Assembly: GCF_001316005.1 (NCBI RefSeq) | Contig: NZ_BBBJ01000006.1 | Coordinates: 62,001 to 126,000 of the forward strand | Length of the DNA stretch: 64,000 nt | From: Vulcanisaeta distributa JCM 11217 | GTDB lineage: Archaea; Thermoproteota; Thermoprotei; Thermoproteales; Thermocladiaceae | Direction: 5' to 3' | In this document: positions 21,103 to 29,754 of the stretch, in pieces | Numbering within the stretch: the stretch's first letter is position 1 | How the letters are laid out: each line of letters starts with the position of its first letter | Translations under genes and position numbers: made by a program | The notes under the pieces: model-generated | Database searches by the model: none | What the model was told of the DNA's origin: nothing | Seen by the model: the letters and a program-made list of their open reading frames with translations, nothing else

Positions 21103-21693
21103 TTAAATCAGTAACGCTCCTCTAATTCCCTCTATTATCAATGATACTGCCCATGCCATGATTATAAGGCTTAGGAACCTACCGATAAATTTAAGCATGT
21201 TGACTCCAATGAACCTAATTATTGAGAAGCTGAACCTAATCACCAAGTACGTTATTAACGATGCTATGAGTATGCTTATTATGACCTCGGGAATCCCGTA
21301 ATACGTGGTGAAGAGCATCACTGAGGTTATTGCGCCAGGCCCAACGAGCATTGGCGTCACTATTGGCGTGAATATGAACTCCTCTGGACTCAAACTCATG
21401 GTTTTTGGCGAGCCTTCCCTGAGCGTGTCAATTCCAATTACGAGGAGTACTATGCCGCCGGCAATCCTGAAGTCTGCGATGCTTATGTTGAAGGCCTCCA
21501 GTATGTACTGTCCAACAACTGCGAATATTATCAATAGTGATGGTACGGCGATCGCAATTATCCTAAGGGCTTTACTGAATACCTCGGGCTTTTCAATCCC
21601 AGGCATACTAACCATTATTGGTAGTGCACCGACTGGGTCCACTATTGCAATTAGTTGTGTGGTCATTATTAATACGTCAATTGCAATACTCAT
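21103..21693 (-). CDS. MarC-family membrane protein
   Basis: About 196 residues with six hydrophobic helices. DPVGALPIM near the N-terminus and TPMLVGPGAITSVM in the second half are the duplicated signature of the MarC/UPF0056 family, whose function is unclear. I start at the Met of MSIAIDVLIM (21693); the in-frame Met 13 codons upstream is less likely because the intervening residues are polar. A promoter-like AT-rich region follows on the upstream side. No frameshift. Confidence 0.82.
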   Translation of the reverse strand: MSIAIDVLIMTTQLIAIVDPVGALPIMVSMPGIEKPEVFSKALRIIAIAVPSLLIIFAVVGQYILEAFNISIADFRIAGGIVLLVIGIDTLREGSPKTMSLSPEEFIFTPIVTPMLVGPGAITSVMLFTTYYGIPEVIISILIASLITYLVIRFSFSIIRFIGVNMLKFIGRFLSLIIMAWAVSLIIEGIRGALLI

Positions 21694-21821
21694 TATCCAA
21701 TGATAATGCTTAAACCCTTTAAAAGAGTTCACTATGTACGTTGCTATGACATGCTTACATCCTAATTTTTCAAGTCTTAATTAGAAACTTTAATAAATTA
21801 ATTTGTAATCAAATCATTGAT

Positions 21822-22142
21822 ATGGCATCTGGAATATCTAGGGTAAGGAGGGTTAGGAGAAGTATGGTAATTACTAAATTGCCATACGTAACGAAGATAT
21901 ATATAAACTACCAAGTACTTATACCAGCCAGTTTAGTTAAGGCTCTCAATATTGAGAATGTCACGTACGCAAACATAACCATTGAATACTTCGGTCAGGA
22001 AATAACGCTTGAGAAGGTTAAATTATTGAGGACTAGGAACACGGCCAGTAGGCAGTTCACAATACCGAAGGAAATAAGGGAGAAGTACGGGATAAAGCCT
22101 CTTGATGAGATTAAGATTAAGTCAATAATACCCGTTGAATGA
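21822..22142 (+). CDS. AbrB-like (swapped-hairpin) protein
   Basis: 106 residues. The C-terminal half reads RQFTIPKEIREKYGIKPLDEIKIK, a typical SpoVT-AbrB DNA-binding unit. The first half (TKIYINYQVLIPASLVKAL) resembles a second, diverged copy. A double-AbrB archaeal protein of this kind may bind DNA as a regulator, but its target is unknown. It has a basic N-terminus (RVRRVRRS). It precedes eL40 by 50 bp on the same strand; a TATA-like ATATAAAAAG just before eL40 suggests separate transcription. Confidence 0.6.
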   Translation: MASGISRVRRVRRSMVITKLPYVTKIYINYQVLIPASLVKALNIENVTYANITIEYFGQEITLEKVKLLRTRNTASRQFTIPKEIREKYGIKPLDEIKIKSIIPVE

Positions 22143-22192
22143 CCGCTGAAATAGGTAAAAATATAAAAAGGCCCTTAACTTCATAGGCACGT

Positions 22193-22354
22193 ATGCCCAT
22201 TAGCGACCCTGAGAAGCTTAGGATAGCCATTGAGCACAGATTCAATTACTGGATATGCAGGGAGTGCGGGGGGGCTAGAAATCCGCCGGGGGGGGCTGAG
22301 AAGTGCAGGAGGTGTAAGAGTAAGAACCTGAGACCAAAGAGGTTCAAGAGATAA
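22193..22354 (+). CDS. rpl40e: Ribosomal protein eL40
   Basis: Small zinc-ribbon ribosomal protein of the large subunit, 53 residues as read. It starts MPISDPEKLRIAIEHRF and has the zinc motif C-x2-C (WICREC), a spacer, then C-x2-C (KCRRC), ending LRPKRFKR. Two G runs of 7 and 8 give CGGARNPPGGAEKC where the family has CGARNPPGAEKC, so each run appears three bases too long. The frame is kept. A TATA-like ATATAAAAAG lies 25 nt upstream, so translation is probably leaderless. Confidence 0.9.
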   Translation: MPISDPEKLRIAIEHRFNYWICRECGGARNPPGGAEKCRRCKSKNLRPKRFKR

Positions 22355-22468
22355 TTACTCAACACTCTAATTCCAATATTCCTAGTGTATTGCCTAATTA
22401 CGTGCATTCATCGTTGGTTCTGTCGGTGCTTAGATAAAAATATAAAGAGGTGGTTTGAGCTTTATGTA

Positions 22469-22782
22469 ATGGAGGACGAGGATAAATACGAGGAGGAATC
22501 TGAAAACGAGGAAGGTAACGAGGGGGGTCCACGGGCGGTGAGGATTACTCATCACTTGTTGATAAGGCGCCCGAGTGGAGTGTTGGTGTGATACTGTATA
22601 ATGGTAATGCATATCCACTAGCCAAGTCCAAGTTTAAGAGAAGTGAGTATTACTTCTCGCCGAGTTGGAGACCTGTGGCTAAGAACGTAAGTGGTGAAGT
22701 CGTTGTTCTTAGGGATGGTAAGGTAAGTAAGTATAGGATAAGTAGGCGTGGAGATAAGTATCTACAGGTAGTTTTAATTTAA
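22469..22782 (+). CDS. Hypothetical protein with acidic N-terminus (frameshifted)
   Basis: About 104 residues. A strongly acidic N-terminus (MEDEDKYEEESENEEGNEG) precedes a basic beta-rich domain (YPLAKSKFKRSEYYFSPSWR, then VVVLRDGKVSKYRISRRG). Not recognised. The frame shifts near 22530, just after a G6; one added base joins EDYSSLVDKAPEWSV to the downstream part. TATA-like AAAATATAAAGAG lies about 28 nt before the ATG. A nucleic-acid-binding role is possible from composition only. Confidence 0.55.
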
Positions 22783-22804
22783 TGAGCCGCCTTAACATAA
22801 ATTG

Positions 22805-24189
22805 TTAAAAACGAGATTTCTCGTTGACACGCCTCAACAATGTTAACAACTTATTAACAACCTCCGTTGGGCTTCTACCGAGTATCACAATCTCAGGCTC
22901 CTTACCCCAATCACCAAGGTGATAAATAATGTCAGGAACCCTGCCCACGCTCTTTATGGCTTGTTCAGTGCCCCCCCAGGGTATTGACGCACCCTCCCTA
23001 GCCTTAACGTCAGGTGGTTCCTGCCTCCTATCATAGCTACTAACTACATAGCCAAGCTCCTTCGCGGCCTCTATCACCCTATCATCATACTTAATATTCA
23101 TTGCAGACCTGATCTCCGGGTCATACTTCATTGCCGTGAGTATGTAATTAGCGACGTGAGAGCTAACGCCGAAGGTCGGTGGACCACTTGGCCGGGCCCT
23201 TCCTATGTACCTAACTATCCTACCCGGCACTGCAGCGACATCATTTAGATCCCTGGCATAAAAGGCAGGTAATGAGTAGCCCAGGTTTGACTGAACCTCG
23301 GGTATGTAATTCCCAATTAGGTCGGCGTTCTCCTCAATTATGCTTAACGCCTTATTCATCTCATCAATAACGTCAGCCCTATAAGCCCTAAGCTCAAGCC
23401 AAGCCATTGGATTGACTGGACCATGCCCATGACCCAGCGGTAATGAGTACTTGATAGCCGTGGTTATCAACTCCTTAGCCAACTTAATCGCCTCCCAAGG
23501 ATCCAGACCCCTTGCTAAGCCGGCGGCTATAGCCGCTGAAAATGAGCACCCAGTCCCATGGGTATTCTTGGTGTCAATCCTCGGAGCCCTCAACTCCCTA
23601 TACTCACCCGAATCCCTGAAGTAAACAACGTCAATACTCTCACTACCTGTTAAGTGGCCACCCTTAACAATGACGATCTCTGGGTGAAGCTCCTCAGCAA
23701 TAACCTTAGCAGCCCTCTTAGCATCATCGAGTGTCTCTACATGAAAGCCTGCTAGGTGCGATGCCTCAGGCGCATTCGGAGTTACGACCTTGGCGATGGG
23801 TATTATTACGCGTTTTAGGGTTTCCATGGCCTCAGGCCTAATGAGTGGGTCACCACTCTTGGCATACATGACTGGATCAACAACCAGTGGGAATCCCCCC
23901 CACCTCTTGACTGTGCGGGCTACGGCTCCATAATTGGTGAACTACTCAACATGCCTGTCTTAGCCGCGTCAACGCCTATGTCCTCAGCCACAGCATTTAT
24001 CTGCGCCTCAACTATCGATGGGTCAATTTCCTGGACAGCCCTAACGCCGAGGGTGTTCTGCGCGGTTACTGCCGTTAGGGCGACCATGCCGTAAACCCCA
24101 AGTGCGTGGAAGGTCTTTAGGTCGGCCGTGATACCAGCACCACCGCCAGAGTCCAGTCCTGCTATTGTCAGTGCCCTTGGTATCTTCAT
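22805..24189 (-). CDS. thiD/thiN: HMP-P kinase fused to ThiN-type thiamine-phosphate synthase
   Basis: Bifunctional thiamine enzyme. The N-terminal ThiD domain (residues about 1-265) phosphorylates hydroxymethylpyrimidine: [15 protein letters not shown] at the start, [11 protein letters not shown], and [17 protein letters not shown] as the anion hole with the catalytic Cys. The C-terminal ThiN domain (about 290-455) joins pyrimidine and thiazole phosphates: [25 protein letters not shown] and [14 protein letters not shown]. Near 23922 GAGCC should be GAGGCC, which removes a stop and joins ThiD's two parts. With Thi4 this covers thiazole formation and the last coupling step. The fusion is common in archaea without ThiE. 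Confidence 0.92.
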
Positions 24190-24279
24190 GCAAAATAATG
24201 CGCTTATTATGATTATATAAAGCTTTTATTAATGACGGCATTCACGAGAGAGTAGACTGAAAGTAATTAATTAATCGAA

Positions 24280-24678
24280 ATGATAATTAAGGTATTGGTG
24301 AAGGAAATGAGGAAAACCCTGGAGATATTCCTCGTAATACTAATTACCGTGGTAACACCACTGGTGGTTCACGCATCGCAGAGCACCAACGATATTAACA
24401 ATGCCGCGAGTAATGTAACAAGTACGATAAATGACTTCATGAACTCAATAACCAATAGCACAGAGAACGTAATAAATACGGCGCTCGCCGATTTAATATC
24501 ATTCACGAACTTCCTCAAGAATGTAATATACAATGCATCAACAGTGCTCGCACTGCTCTTTGGGATTATTGGCGGCTTCCTATGGCTGTCAGGTATTAGT
24601 CCGTACCGTGGGCGTAGGCTCGTGATATCGGCAATACTACTCGCTCTATTGGCCATTATAATAGCCACATATGAGTGA
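24280..24678 (+). CDS. Secreted/membrane protein with two C-terminal helices
   Basis: 132 residues. An N-terminal hydrophobic helix (about residues 15-30, IFLVILITVVTPLVVHA) with a signal-peptidase-like VHA end is followed by an Asn/Ser/Thr-rich stretch with several NxT/S sites. Two membrane helices close the protein (VLALLFGIIGGFLWLSG and AILLALLAIIIA). The layout resembles archaeal pilin-like or TrbC/VirB2-like small membrane proteins, but no family is assigned. The Met at codon 11 is an alternative start. Confidence 0.55.
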   Translation: MIIKVLVKEMRKTLEIFLVILITVVTPLVVHASQSTNDINNAASNVTSTINDFMNSITNSTENVINTALADLISFTNFLKNVIYNASTVLALLFGIIGGFLWLSGISPYRGRRLVISAILLALLAIIIATYE

Positions 24679-24715
24679 GCAAACGATTTAAGGGACTTAA
24701 TAACGCGGTGATTCA

Positions 24716-25012
24716 ATGCTCATAAACGTTCTTAAGAGCATGGGCTTCAGAAGAAGTGATAATGGTGATTACTGGTTTAAGGACTATGGAAACAACGTAA
24801 TGCTTAAGGTGGCGTCCCAGGGCTTAAATGAAGTGGAGATTGAGCTTGACATGCCAATGCCGACGGGCATAAACCCGCAATCATTGGGCAACCCTGAGGA
24901 AGTAATAAAATCAATAATAAACTCACCAATTACTAAGGACCTACTACAATCACTGCTTCACGCACTAAGTGACTTAATGAGCCTGAGGATGATAATAAGC
25001 ATGGTTAATTAA
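24716..25012 (+). CDS. Hypothetical protein
   Basis: 98 residues, starting MLINVLKSMGFRRSDNGDYW, an alpha/beta protein with no recognised motif. It ends with a helical segment (LLQSLLHALSDLMSLRMIIS). It follows the membrane protein at 24280 by 38 bp on the same strand and overlaps the 3' end of the convergent SRP19 gene by 4 bp. Frame intact. Confidence 0.55.
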   Translation: MLINVLKSMGFRRSDNGDYWFKDYGNNVMLKVASQGLNEVEIELDMPMPTGINPQSLGNPEEVIKSIINSPITKDLLQSLLHALSDLMSLRMIISMVN

Positions 25013-25344
25013 GTGCTCCTGGCCTGCGTCGTTGATTGCCTAATCTTAACCAATTCCCTGGCTATAAGCATGAGCAACCTCCTCTTATTTATTGAATTAA
25101 ATCTCCTAATGGCCGATTCCTTCCTCACAGCAACATAGCCATAAGGCCCCCTCAAACCAATTACCCGGATGCTTCTTATCGCTGTAAACCTCAAACTCAA
25201 GGCCAAGATTACTAACCGCCTTAACTAACTCATCAATTGTCGCGACTTCACAGCCACGCTATTTGGGACCTTCCTACCAAAGCCCCTACTCTTACTTGAG
25301 TCGAAGTAAACAGTCCAAATAATCCAATAATCCCTCTTATCCAC
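25009..25344 (-). CDS. srp19: Signal recognition particle protein SRP19 (frameshifted)
   Basis: RNA-binding protein that assembles on SRP RNA before SRP54, for targeting membrane and secreted proteins. Pieces in two frames make one protein of about 110 residues: WTVYFDSSKSRGFGRKVP, then LGLEFEVYSDKKHPGNW, then a basic C-terminus. These are the characteristic SRP19 blocks. Repairs needed are one G in AAGTCGCG (AAGGTCGCG expected) near 25250 and G5 to G4 near 25150. The start is a GTG at 25344 (DKRDYWIIW). A TAATAAC-like AT stretch lies upstream. Confidence 0.82.
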
Positions 25345-25384
25345 GGGTTATTAATGAAATCACTAATTAATAACGCTTAACCCA

Positions 25385-25789
25385 TTACTTCTCCAGGAGT
25401 ACCGCATTAACCACGCCGTCCTGCCCAGGCCTTGACGTGACCACGGCCCTACCCCCCCTCTCGGTCTCGATAATGGCGCCCTTAACAATGATATCCCTCT
25501 TAGCCAACTCCCTATTTGCTGGCGTCTCGAGAACTCTGAGTATCTTCACCTTAACGGCCTTACCCTCCTTAGGAATGTATAGGTTAGCGTATTGAACACT
25601 GACTGCCTTAACCTTAACATTACCACCATAGACCCTAATCACCCTCCTAACGTCATTACTCGACAACGTGGTGTTGGTCGGAGGTCCACCACCAAGCGCC
25701 TTCCTCTTAACCTTATACGGCCTAGCCCTAAAACCGCCACTCGGTTTCTTCGCATCCCTACCCTGGTAGAAACTCAGCAGCTTAACCAC
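25385..25789 (-). CDS. rps8e: Ribosomal protein eS8
   Basis: Small-subunit ribosomal protein, 134 residues. SFYQGRDAKKPSGGFRAR at the N-terminus is the eS8 hallmark, KRKALGGGPPTNTTLS follows, and VKGAIIETERGGRAVVTSRPGQDG is the C-terminal RNA-binding block. The frame is intact. The G7 in ERGGRA probably adds one Gly. TATA-like CTTTTAAAGG lies about 22 nt upstream of the ATG on the minus strand. It lies upstream of SRP19 on the same strand with a 40-bp gap, so the two may be co-transcribed. Confidence 0.93.
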   Translation of the reverse strand: MVKLLSFYQGRDAKKPSGGFRARPYKVKRKALGGGPPTNTTLSSNDVRRVIRVYGGNVKVKAVSVQYANLYIPKEGKAVKVKILRVLETPANRELAKRDIIVKGAIIETERGGRAVVTSRPGQDGVVNAVLLEK

Positions 25790-25839
25790 GAAGACCCAAC
25801 GCGGGCATTGCCTTTAAAAGATTTTGCCTCGTGAAATTA

Positions 25840-25896
25840 TTGGTGATGATGCGTCCCGTTGCGGAATGATGACGAACCTAACTCCTCGCTGAGGTG
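25840..25896 (+). ncRNA. Candidate C/D-box guide RNA
   Basis: C box GTGATGA (25843), a poor D' (GCGGA) directly before C' ATGATGA (25866), and D box CTGA (25889), with 14-16 nt between elements. It lies in the gap between the divergent eS8 and HdrB-like genes. The first guide carries TGCGTCCCGTTG and the second CGAACCTAACTCC. The second guide is longer than usual, so confidence is moderate. Confidence 0.4.
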
Positions 25897-25952
25897 CAGA
25901 TTTTGCACATACAATAATGTATTAAGGCATTGATAAAACAATGAAATAGGCA

Positions 25953-27340
25953 ATGAGTAATGCCTCAATTAATGAGTATAGGCATGAGAAGGCCCCTCCA
26001 GACCTAATTGAAAGGCTCCATAGCATGATTGGCATTAGGCGAGGTGAGCATGGCATTAATGAGTTTAGGGAATTGCTAAGAAGGAGATTGCGTGAAAACA
26101 GGAACTTAGCTCTTTCGCTAAGTCTTTGTATGGGCTGCGGTGCATGCCTAACGGTATGCTCCGCGTACTTGGCGACACGTAATATTAAGAATTCACCGTT
26201 AGGTAGGATAGCCCTGGCAAGGTCATTAATGCGTGGCTCCGTTAATGAGAATTTAATAAATGAGGCATACACGTACTTTTGACAATGCTTAACATGCAGG
26301 AGATGCGCTTGGGCCTGTCCTTCGGTGTTGACGTTGCCGACATCTCGAGGACCATTAGGTCGATACTTTATGAAATGGAGTTGGCTCCTAATTACGTAGC
26401 GGGGGGTGATAAATAACCTGGAATCCACGGGGGGGAACTTCCTCGGCTTGCCCGAGGACGTAATTAAGGAAATAATACTGAACGTGGTCGATCAAATCAA
26501 GCTTGAGAAGGGCGTTAACGTTAGGGTCAAGATTAATGAACCTGCCTACGCCCTATTACTTCCATCGGCTTGCGCTGACTACACGGTGGCTATAAACACG
26601 CTTAAGGGCTACATACTACTACTCAATGAGTTGGGTATAGACTTCACCCTAAGCACTAGGGCGCCTGATATAACGAATTATGGCTTATTCATGGATGAGA
26701 GACACATGAGGCTCATTGCGGAGAGAATAGTCGAGGAGTCACGTAGGTTGGGCGTTAAGTTAGTGATAGCCGGTGAGTGTGGTCATGGCTGGAGGGTATT
26801 CAAGAACTACGTGGTGCCAAGGCTTAGGGAGTACGGTATTGAGGGGGGGACGCACATACTCTATATAGCAGCAGACGCCGTAAGGAAGGGTTTAATTAAA
26901 CTGAATGCGTTGGCTAATGGCGACCTGACCTATATATACATGGACCATGTCACTATGCCAGGGGGGGTGGCGACCTTGTTAAGGAGCCGAGGTTCATATT
27001 GAGTAATGCCGTGGTGCATTATGTGGAGTTGAATGATAGGCCCGAACTAGCCATATGCTGTGGAGGAACAAGTGGAATGCTGGCTAAGGAAATGGAGGAA
27101 TTATCCATTAAATACGCAGAGCTTTGGTACTTAAAAGCCATTAACGAGGGCGCGGATTGTATTGTAGTACCATGCGCAGCCTGCAAGCTACAGATGGACA
27201 GGGTATTACCAAGACTAAATAAATTGCATAATCATGAACTAACATTCACAGGGCTAATGGACCTAGTGTATAAGGCCATGATACCGAAACGGCGAAAACG
27301 TAGCCTCTCATTTCAATGGACAATACCTTTAATTTTTTGA
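25953..27340 (+). CDS. HdrB/GlcF-like Fe-S oxidoreductase (frameshifted)
   Basis: Iron-sulfur electron carrier related to heterodisulfide reductase HdrD/HdrB and glycolate oxidase GlcF. Two 4Fe-4S motifs come first: CMGCGACLTVC (about residue 55) and CLTCRRCAWACP after a shift near 26281. Two CCG domains follow: AGECGHGWRVFKNY with DPCHYAR, and ICCGGTSGMLAKE with PCAACKLQM. Breaks near 26281, 26330-26406 and 26944 (GACC should be GACCC) split it into four frames. All required motifs are present once repaired, so I treat it as one gene. The electron partner is not encoded nearby. Cytoplasmic or membrane-peripheral role in redox metabolism. Confidence 0.82.
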
Positions 27341-27358
27341 AAATTTAATCTCGATCCA

Positions 27359-27622
27359 ATGATTGACTACGCGTTTTATAAACGCGTAATGGAGTTTCTG
27401 GCCAGGTACTTAGGTCTTGAGAACGAGCCATTGTACATGAGCGTTCTTCGTTACGACAATGTATTGAATAGGATTAAGGTTCTCATAGCCATTTATGGAG
27501 TAAAAACGAACGAATTAATTACCTACTGCGCAGTGAGGTTTGACAACATGGTTGGTAAAGCCGAGCCAACGTGTAATGGAGATAGGAAGTACGTGGAGAG
27601 GGTGTATGAAGAGATGGCTTAA
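27359..27622 (+). CDS. Hypothetical protein
   Basis: 87 residues, MIDYAFYKRVMEFLARYLG at the start, then a beta-rich region (YGVKTNELITYCAVRFDN). Two Cys residues. No recognised family. It follows the Fe-S protein by 18 bp on the same strand and precedes tRNA-Pro by 54 bp. Intact frame. Confidence 0.5.
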   Translation: MIDYAFYKRVMEFLARYLGLENEPLYMSVLRYDNVLNRIKVLIAIYGVKTNELITYCAVRFDNMVGKAEPTCNGDRKYVERVYEEMA

Positions 27623-27676
27623 CGAAGGGAGCATTACACTGAAAAGCTTAAAATTGCCCATGGAATGCAAATTACC

Positions 27677-27811
27677 GGGGCCGTAGTCTAGCCTGGCTAG
27701 GATGCCGGCCTGGGGCACCAGCCCGATGAATGGGTTGGCACGAAGCCGGTGAACCCGGTCGTGCGTCCGATTGGACGTACGGGGTAAGTTCAAATCCCGG
27801 CGGCCCCACCA
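27677..27811 (+). tRNA. tRNA-Pro (GGG) with two introns
   Basis: Acceptor GGGGCCG pairs with CGGCCCC and an encoded ACCA follows (27808-27811). The anticodon loop reads CTGGGG then A, giving anticodon GGG. A first intron of about 28 nt (CACCAGCCCGATG onward) interrupts the loop after position 37, the canonical place. A second insert of about 29 nt (TCGTGCGTCCG to GGGGTAA) splits the T stem between ACCCGG and GTTCAAATCCCGG. Intron ends are approximate. Such off-position introns, removed by the heteromeric splicing endonuclease, are typical of Thermoproteales. No G-run expansion affects this gene. Confidence 0.88.
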
Positions 27812-28087
27812 TGGACTTACATTTAATTAAATGCAGATTCACTGCCATTATTAAGAACATGATTCTAGGTCTCTTCATTCACTATATATTAATATTAATA
27901 TTTAGGTATTCGAAGGATCGTAATTCTTCTGTAAAGTTTTGCATTTATGAAGCATCAGTATTTCCTTAAAGAAGTTTAAAACCTTATTAAGATCCTCTCA
28001 AACTTATCATTGTAGTTTCTCCTAACCTTATAAATGCAGGTCAACTCTTATCAAATTAAATCGCTCATCACTTGTTGCTCTCATTGC

Positions 28088-28453
28088 TCATTGCTCAGTC
28101 AGGTTAAATATTGATTCGTTTATCGTTACCATCCTACCATCATAATCCTCAACTCTTATGCTTCTTTCACCACCATTTATGTAAATGAGCACGGTCTTCA
28201 CCCTACCAATGTTACCTATCGCGATGGCCCTCTGTATTATCCTCCTAAACTCCTTATAATGATCCCCCCCACAACAAAAGTATAGCTTGGCGCCAGCGAC
28301 TTCCTGATAAGTCCCACTCCACGGCTTACCGCACACCTTACACCTAAGCGTTCCATCAATACTCAGGTAGGTACCCGTCTCCCTATTATCACCACATAAT
28401 GCGCATCCACCGTGTTCATCACCAACCTCCCTGCCATTAATTAGGACCTTCAT
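28088..28453 (-). CDS. Zinc-ribbon hypothetical protein
   Basis: 121 residues. Two cysteine pairs look like zinc ligands: CALCGDN (about residues 17-23) and CKVCGKPW (about 38-45). A further KLYFCCGGDHYKEF gives Cys/His candidates. The C-terminal part is beta-rich (TVLIYINGGERSIRVEDYDG). It may be a treble-clef or TA0938-like zinc protein; I cannot assign a role. The start ATG is preceded by AT-rich sequence. A C7 at 28266 adds a possible spurious Gly. Confidence 0.6.
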   Translation of the reverse strand: MKVLINGREVGDEHGGCALCGDNRETGTYLSIDGTLRCKVCGKPWSGTYQEVAGAKLYFCCGGDHYKEFRRIIQRAIAIGNIGRVKTVLIYINGGERSIRVEDYDGRMVTINESIFNLTEQ

Positions 28454-28601
28454 AATATTAAGTTGTTAGTTATCCTAATTTATTGTGTTTTGCGGCTTCT
28501 AATCTTTTATGAACAGTTATATTTATTAATATTTATTTCAATACAAATAAATATATTACACACAGCCAAGCATTTAAACCCGCCCCCCCCACGCATTTCT
28601 A

Positions 28602-28657
28602 ACCGTGATGTTAGGGAGTACGGCTGAGCCTTGATGATGTGGTCCTTCGCTGACGAC
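28602..28657 (+). ncRNA. C/D-box guide RNA
   Basis: Elements in correct order and spacing: C GTGATGT (28605), 12-nt guide TAGGGAGTACGG, D' CTGA (28624), short spacer, C' TGATGA (28632), 12-nt guide TGTGGTCCTTCG, D CTGA (28650). This compact double-guide layout is typical of archaeal 2'-O-methylation guides. It sits about 40 bp upstream of uS8. The targets cannot be confirmed here. Confidence 0.62.
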
Positions 28658-28664
28658 TTAGTAA

Positions 28665-28677
28665 AGTTTTTAATTTG
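28665..28677 (+). promoter_or_regulatory. TATA box of uS8
   Basis: AGTTTTTAATTTG lies about 25 nt before the uS8 ATG at 28698, suggesting a leaderless transcript that does not include the guide RNA. Confidence 0.45.
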
Positions 28678-28697
28678 TGCCTTTGATCGTTGGTTGT

Positions 28698-29092
28698 ATG
28701 GTAATGCTTGATGTTTTGGTGAACGCATTGACGATGATTAAGAATGCGGAGATGAGGGGGGGTCATAGAGAGGTGATTATTTGGCCGTCTTCTAAGCTTG
28801 TTGGTAATGTTCTCAGGGTTATGCAGAGGTATGGTTATGTTGGTGAGATTGAGTTTATTGAGGATGGTAGGTGGTAAGTTTAAGGTTCAACTTCTCGGTA
28901 AAATAAACGATGTCGGTGCCATAAAGCCCAGGTTCAGTGTTAAGGCCTCTGAGCTAATGAAGTGGGAGGAGAAGTACTTACCGGCGAGGAATGTGGGTAT
29001 ACTAATTCTTAGCACTTCGAAGGGCGTGTTATCGCACCTAGAGGCTAAGCAGATGAATATTGGGGGGCGTACTCATAGCCTACGTCTATTAA
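28698..29092 (+). CDS. rps8: Ribosomal protein uS8 (frameshifted)
   Basis: Core small-subunit protein binding 16S rRNA helix 21, about 131 residues. [19 protein letters not shown] starts it, [21 protein letters not shown] and [15 protein letters not shown] are uS8 blocks. Two breaks occur. TGGTAAG near 28873 should be TGGGGTAAG (DGRWGKF), and G6 near 29061 should be G5 so that the end reads [11 protein letters not shown]. An extra Gly in MRGGH comes from a G7. A living cell needs this gene, so errors in the sequence are the simplest reading. It is followed by eL32; uL6, often between them, is absent. Confidence 0.9.
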
Positions 29093-29133
29093 TGGTAATA
29101 AATTTAAAAAGGCATTAACAAGGTGCTTCTACG

Positions 29134-29751
29134 ATGTCCACGGAGGAGAGTAAGCCAACGGAGCAGGAGACTCAACAGCAATCAACGAGTGAGCAAGCCA
29201 CCCAGCCGGAGACCTCAGCGCAGACTCAGCAGGCTCAACAGCCTCAGCAAGCCGCTGAGCAGGCTGTGGCTAAGCCAGAGACTAAGCCCGAGGTTAAGGA
29301 GGTTAAGTTGCCCAGGCCCAGGGTTTCATTAAGTGGCAAATTAAGGCAGTTGTTGAGGCTTAGGTTGTTGATGGAGAGGAGGGAGCCGCGTTGGATGAGG
29401 ATGGATGAGTGGAGGTACTTGAGGGTTGCCCATGGCGAGCACTGGCGTAGGCCCAGGGGGGGCGATGATAATAAGATCAGGCTTGAGATTAAGGGTTACC
29501 CGAAGAGGGTTAAGGTTGGTTATGGAAAGCCGAGGCTAGTCAGGAACCTACACCCAAGCGGTTTTAGGCTTGTGATTGTTCATAGGCCTGAGGAGGTTGA
29601 TAGGGTTGACCCAACGAGGGAGGCGATAGTTATTGGTAGGACCGTCGGTCTTAGGAAGAGGATCGAGATTGTAAAGAGGGCTATTGAGAAGGGTGTGAGG
29701 GTCATTAACGTGACAAAGGACGTTATTGAGGAATTAAGAAGAAGCCAGTAA
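29134..29751 (+). CDS. rpl32e: Ribosomal protein eL32 with Gln-rich N-terminal extension
   Basis: Large-subunit protein. Residues about 75-205 are eL32: HWRRPRGGDDNKIRLEIKGY, YGKPRLVRNLHPSGF and a conserved helical end. The first 65 residues (MSTEESKPTEQETQQQ onward) are rich in Gln, Glu, Pro and Ala and look unstructured. The extension is in frame with a good upstream TATA (AATTTAAAAAGGC), so it is probably translated. A later Met could give a shorter protein. The G7 in PRGGDD probably adds one residue. It ends 3 bp from the convergent S9 peptidase gene. Confidence 0.9.
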   Translation: MSTEESKPTEQETQQQSTSEQATQPETSAQTQQAQQPQQAAEQAVAKPETKPEVKEVKLPRPRVSLSGKLRQLLRLRLLMERREPRWMRMDEWRYLRVAHGEHWRRPRGGDDNKIRLEIKGYPKRVKVGYGKPRLVRNLHPSGFRLVIVHRPEEVDRVDPTREAIVIGRTVGLRKRIEIVKRAIEKGVRVINVTKDVIEELRRSQ

Positions 29752-29754
29752 TCC

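Noticed and set aside
22193-22354. Variant eL40 with altered zinc spacing
   Set aside because: The extra Gly residues coincide exactly with G7 and G8 runs, so normal spacing is the likelier truth.
15889-24246. 16-base match ATGACGGCATTCACGA at 15889 and 24233
   Set aside because: One shared 16-mer within 64 kb is not far from chance, and no flanking similarity supports a repeat.
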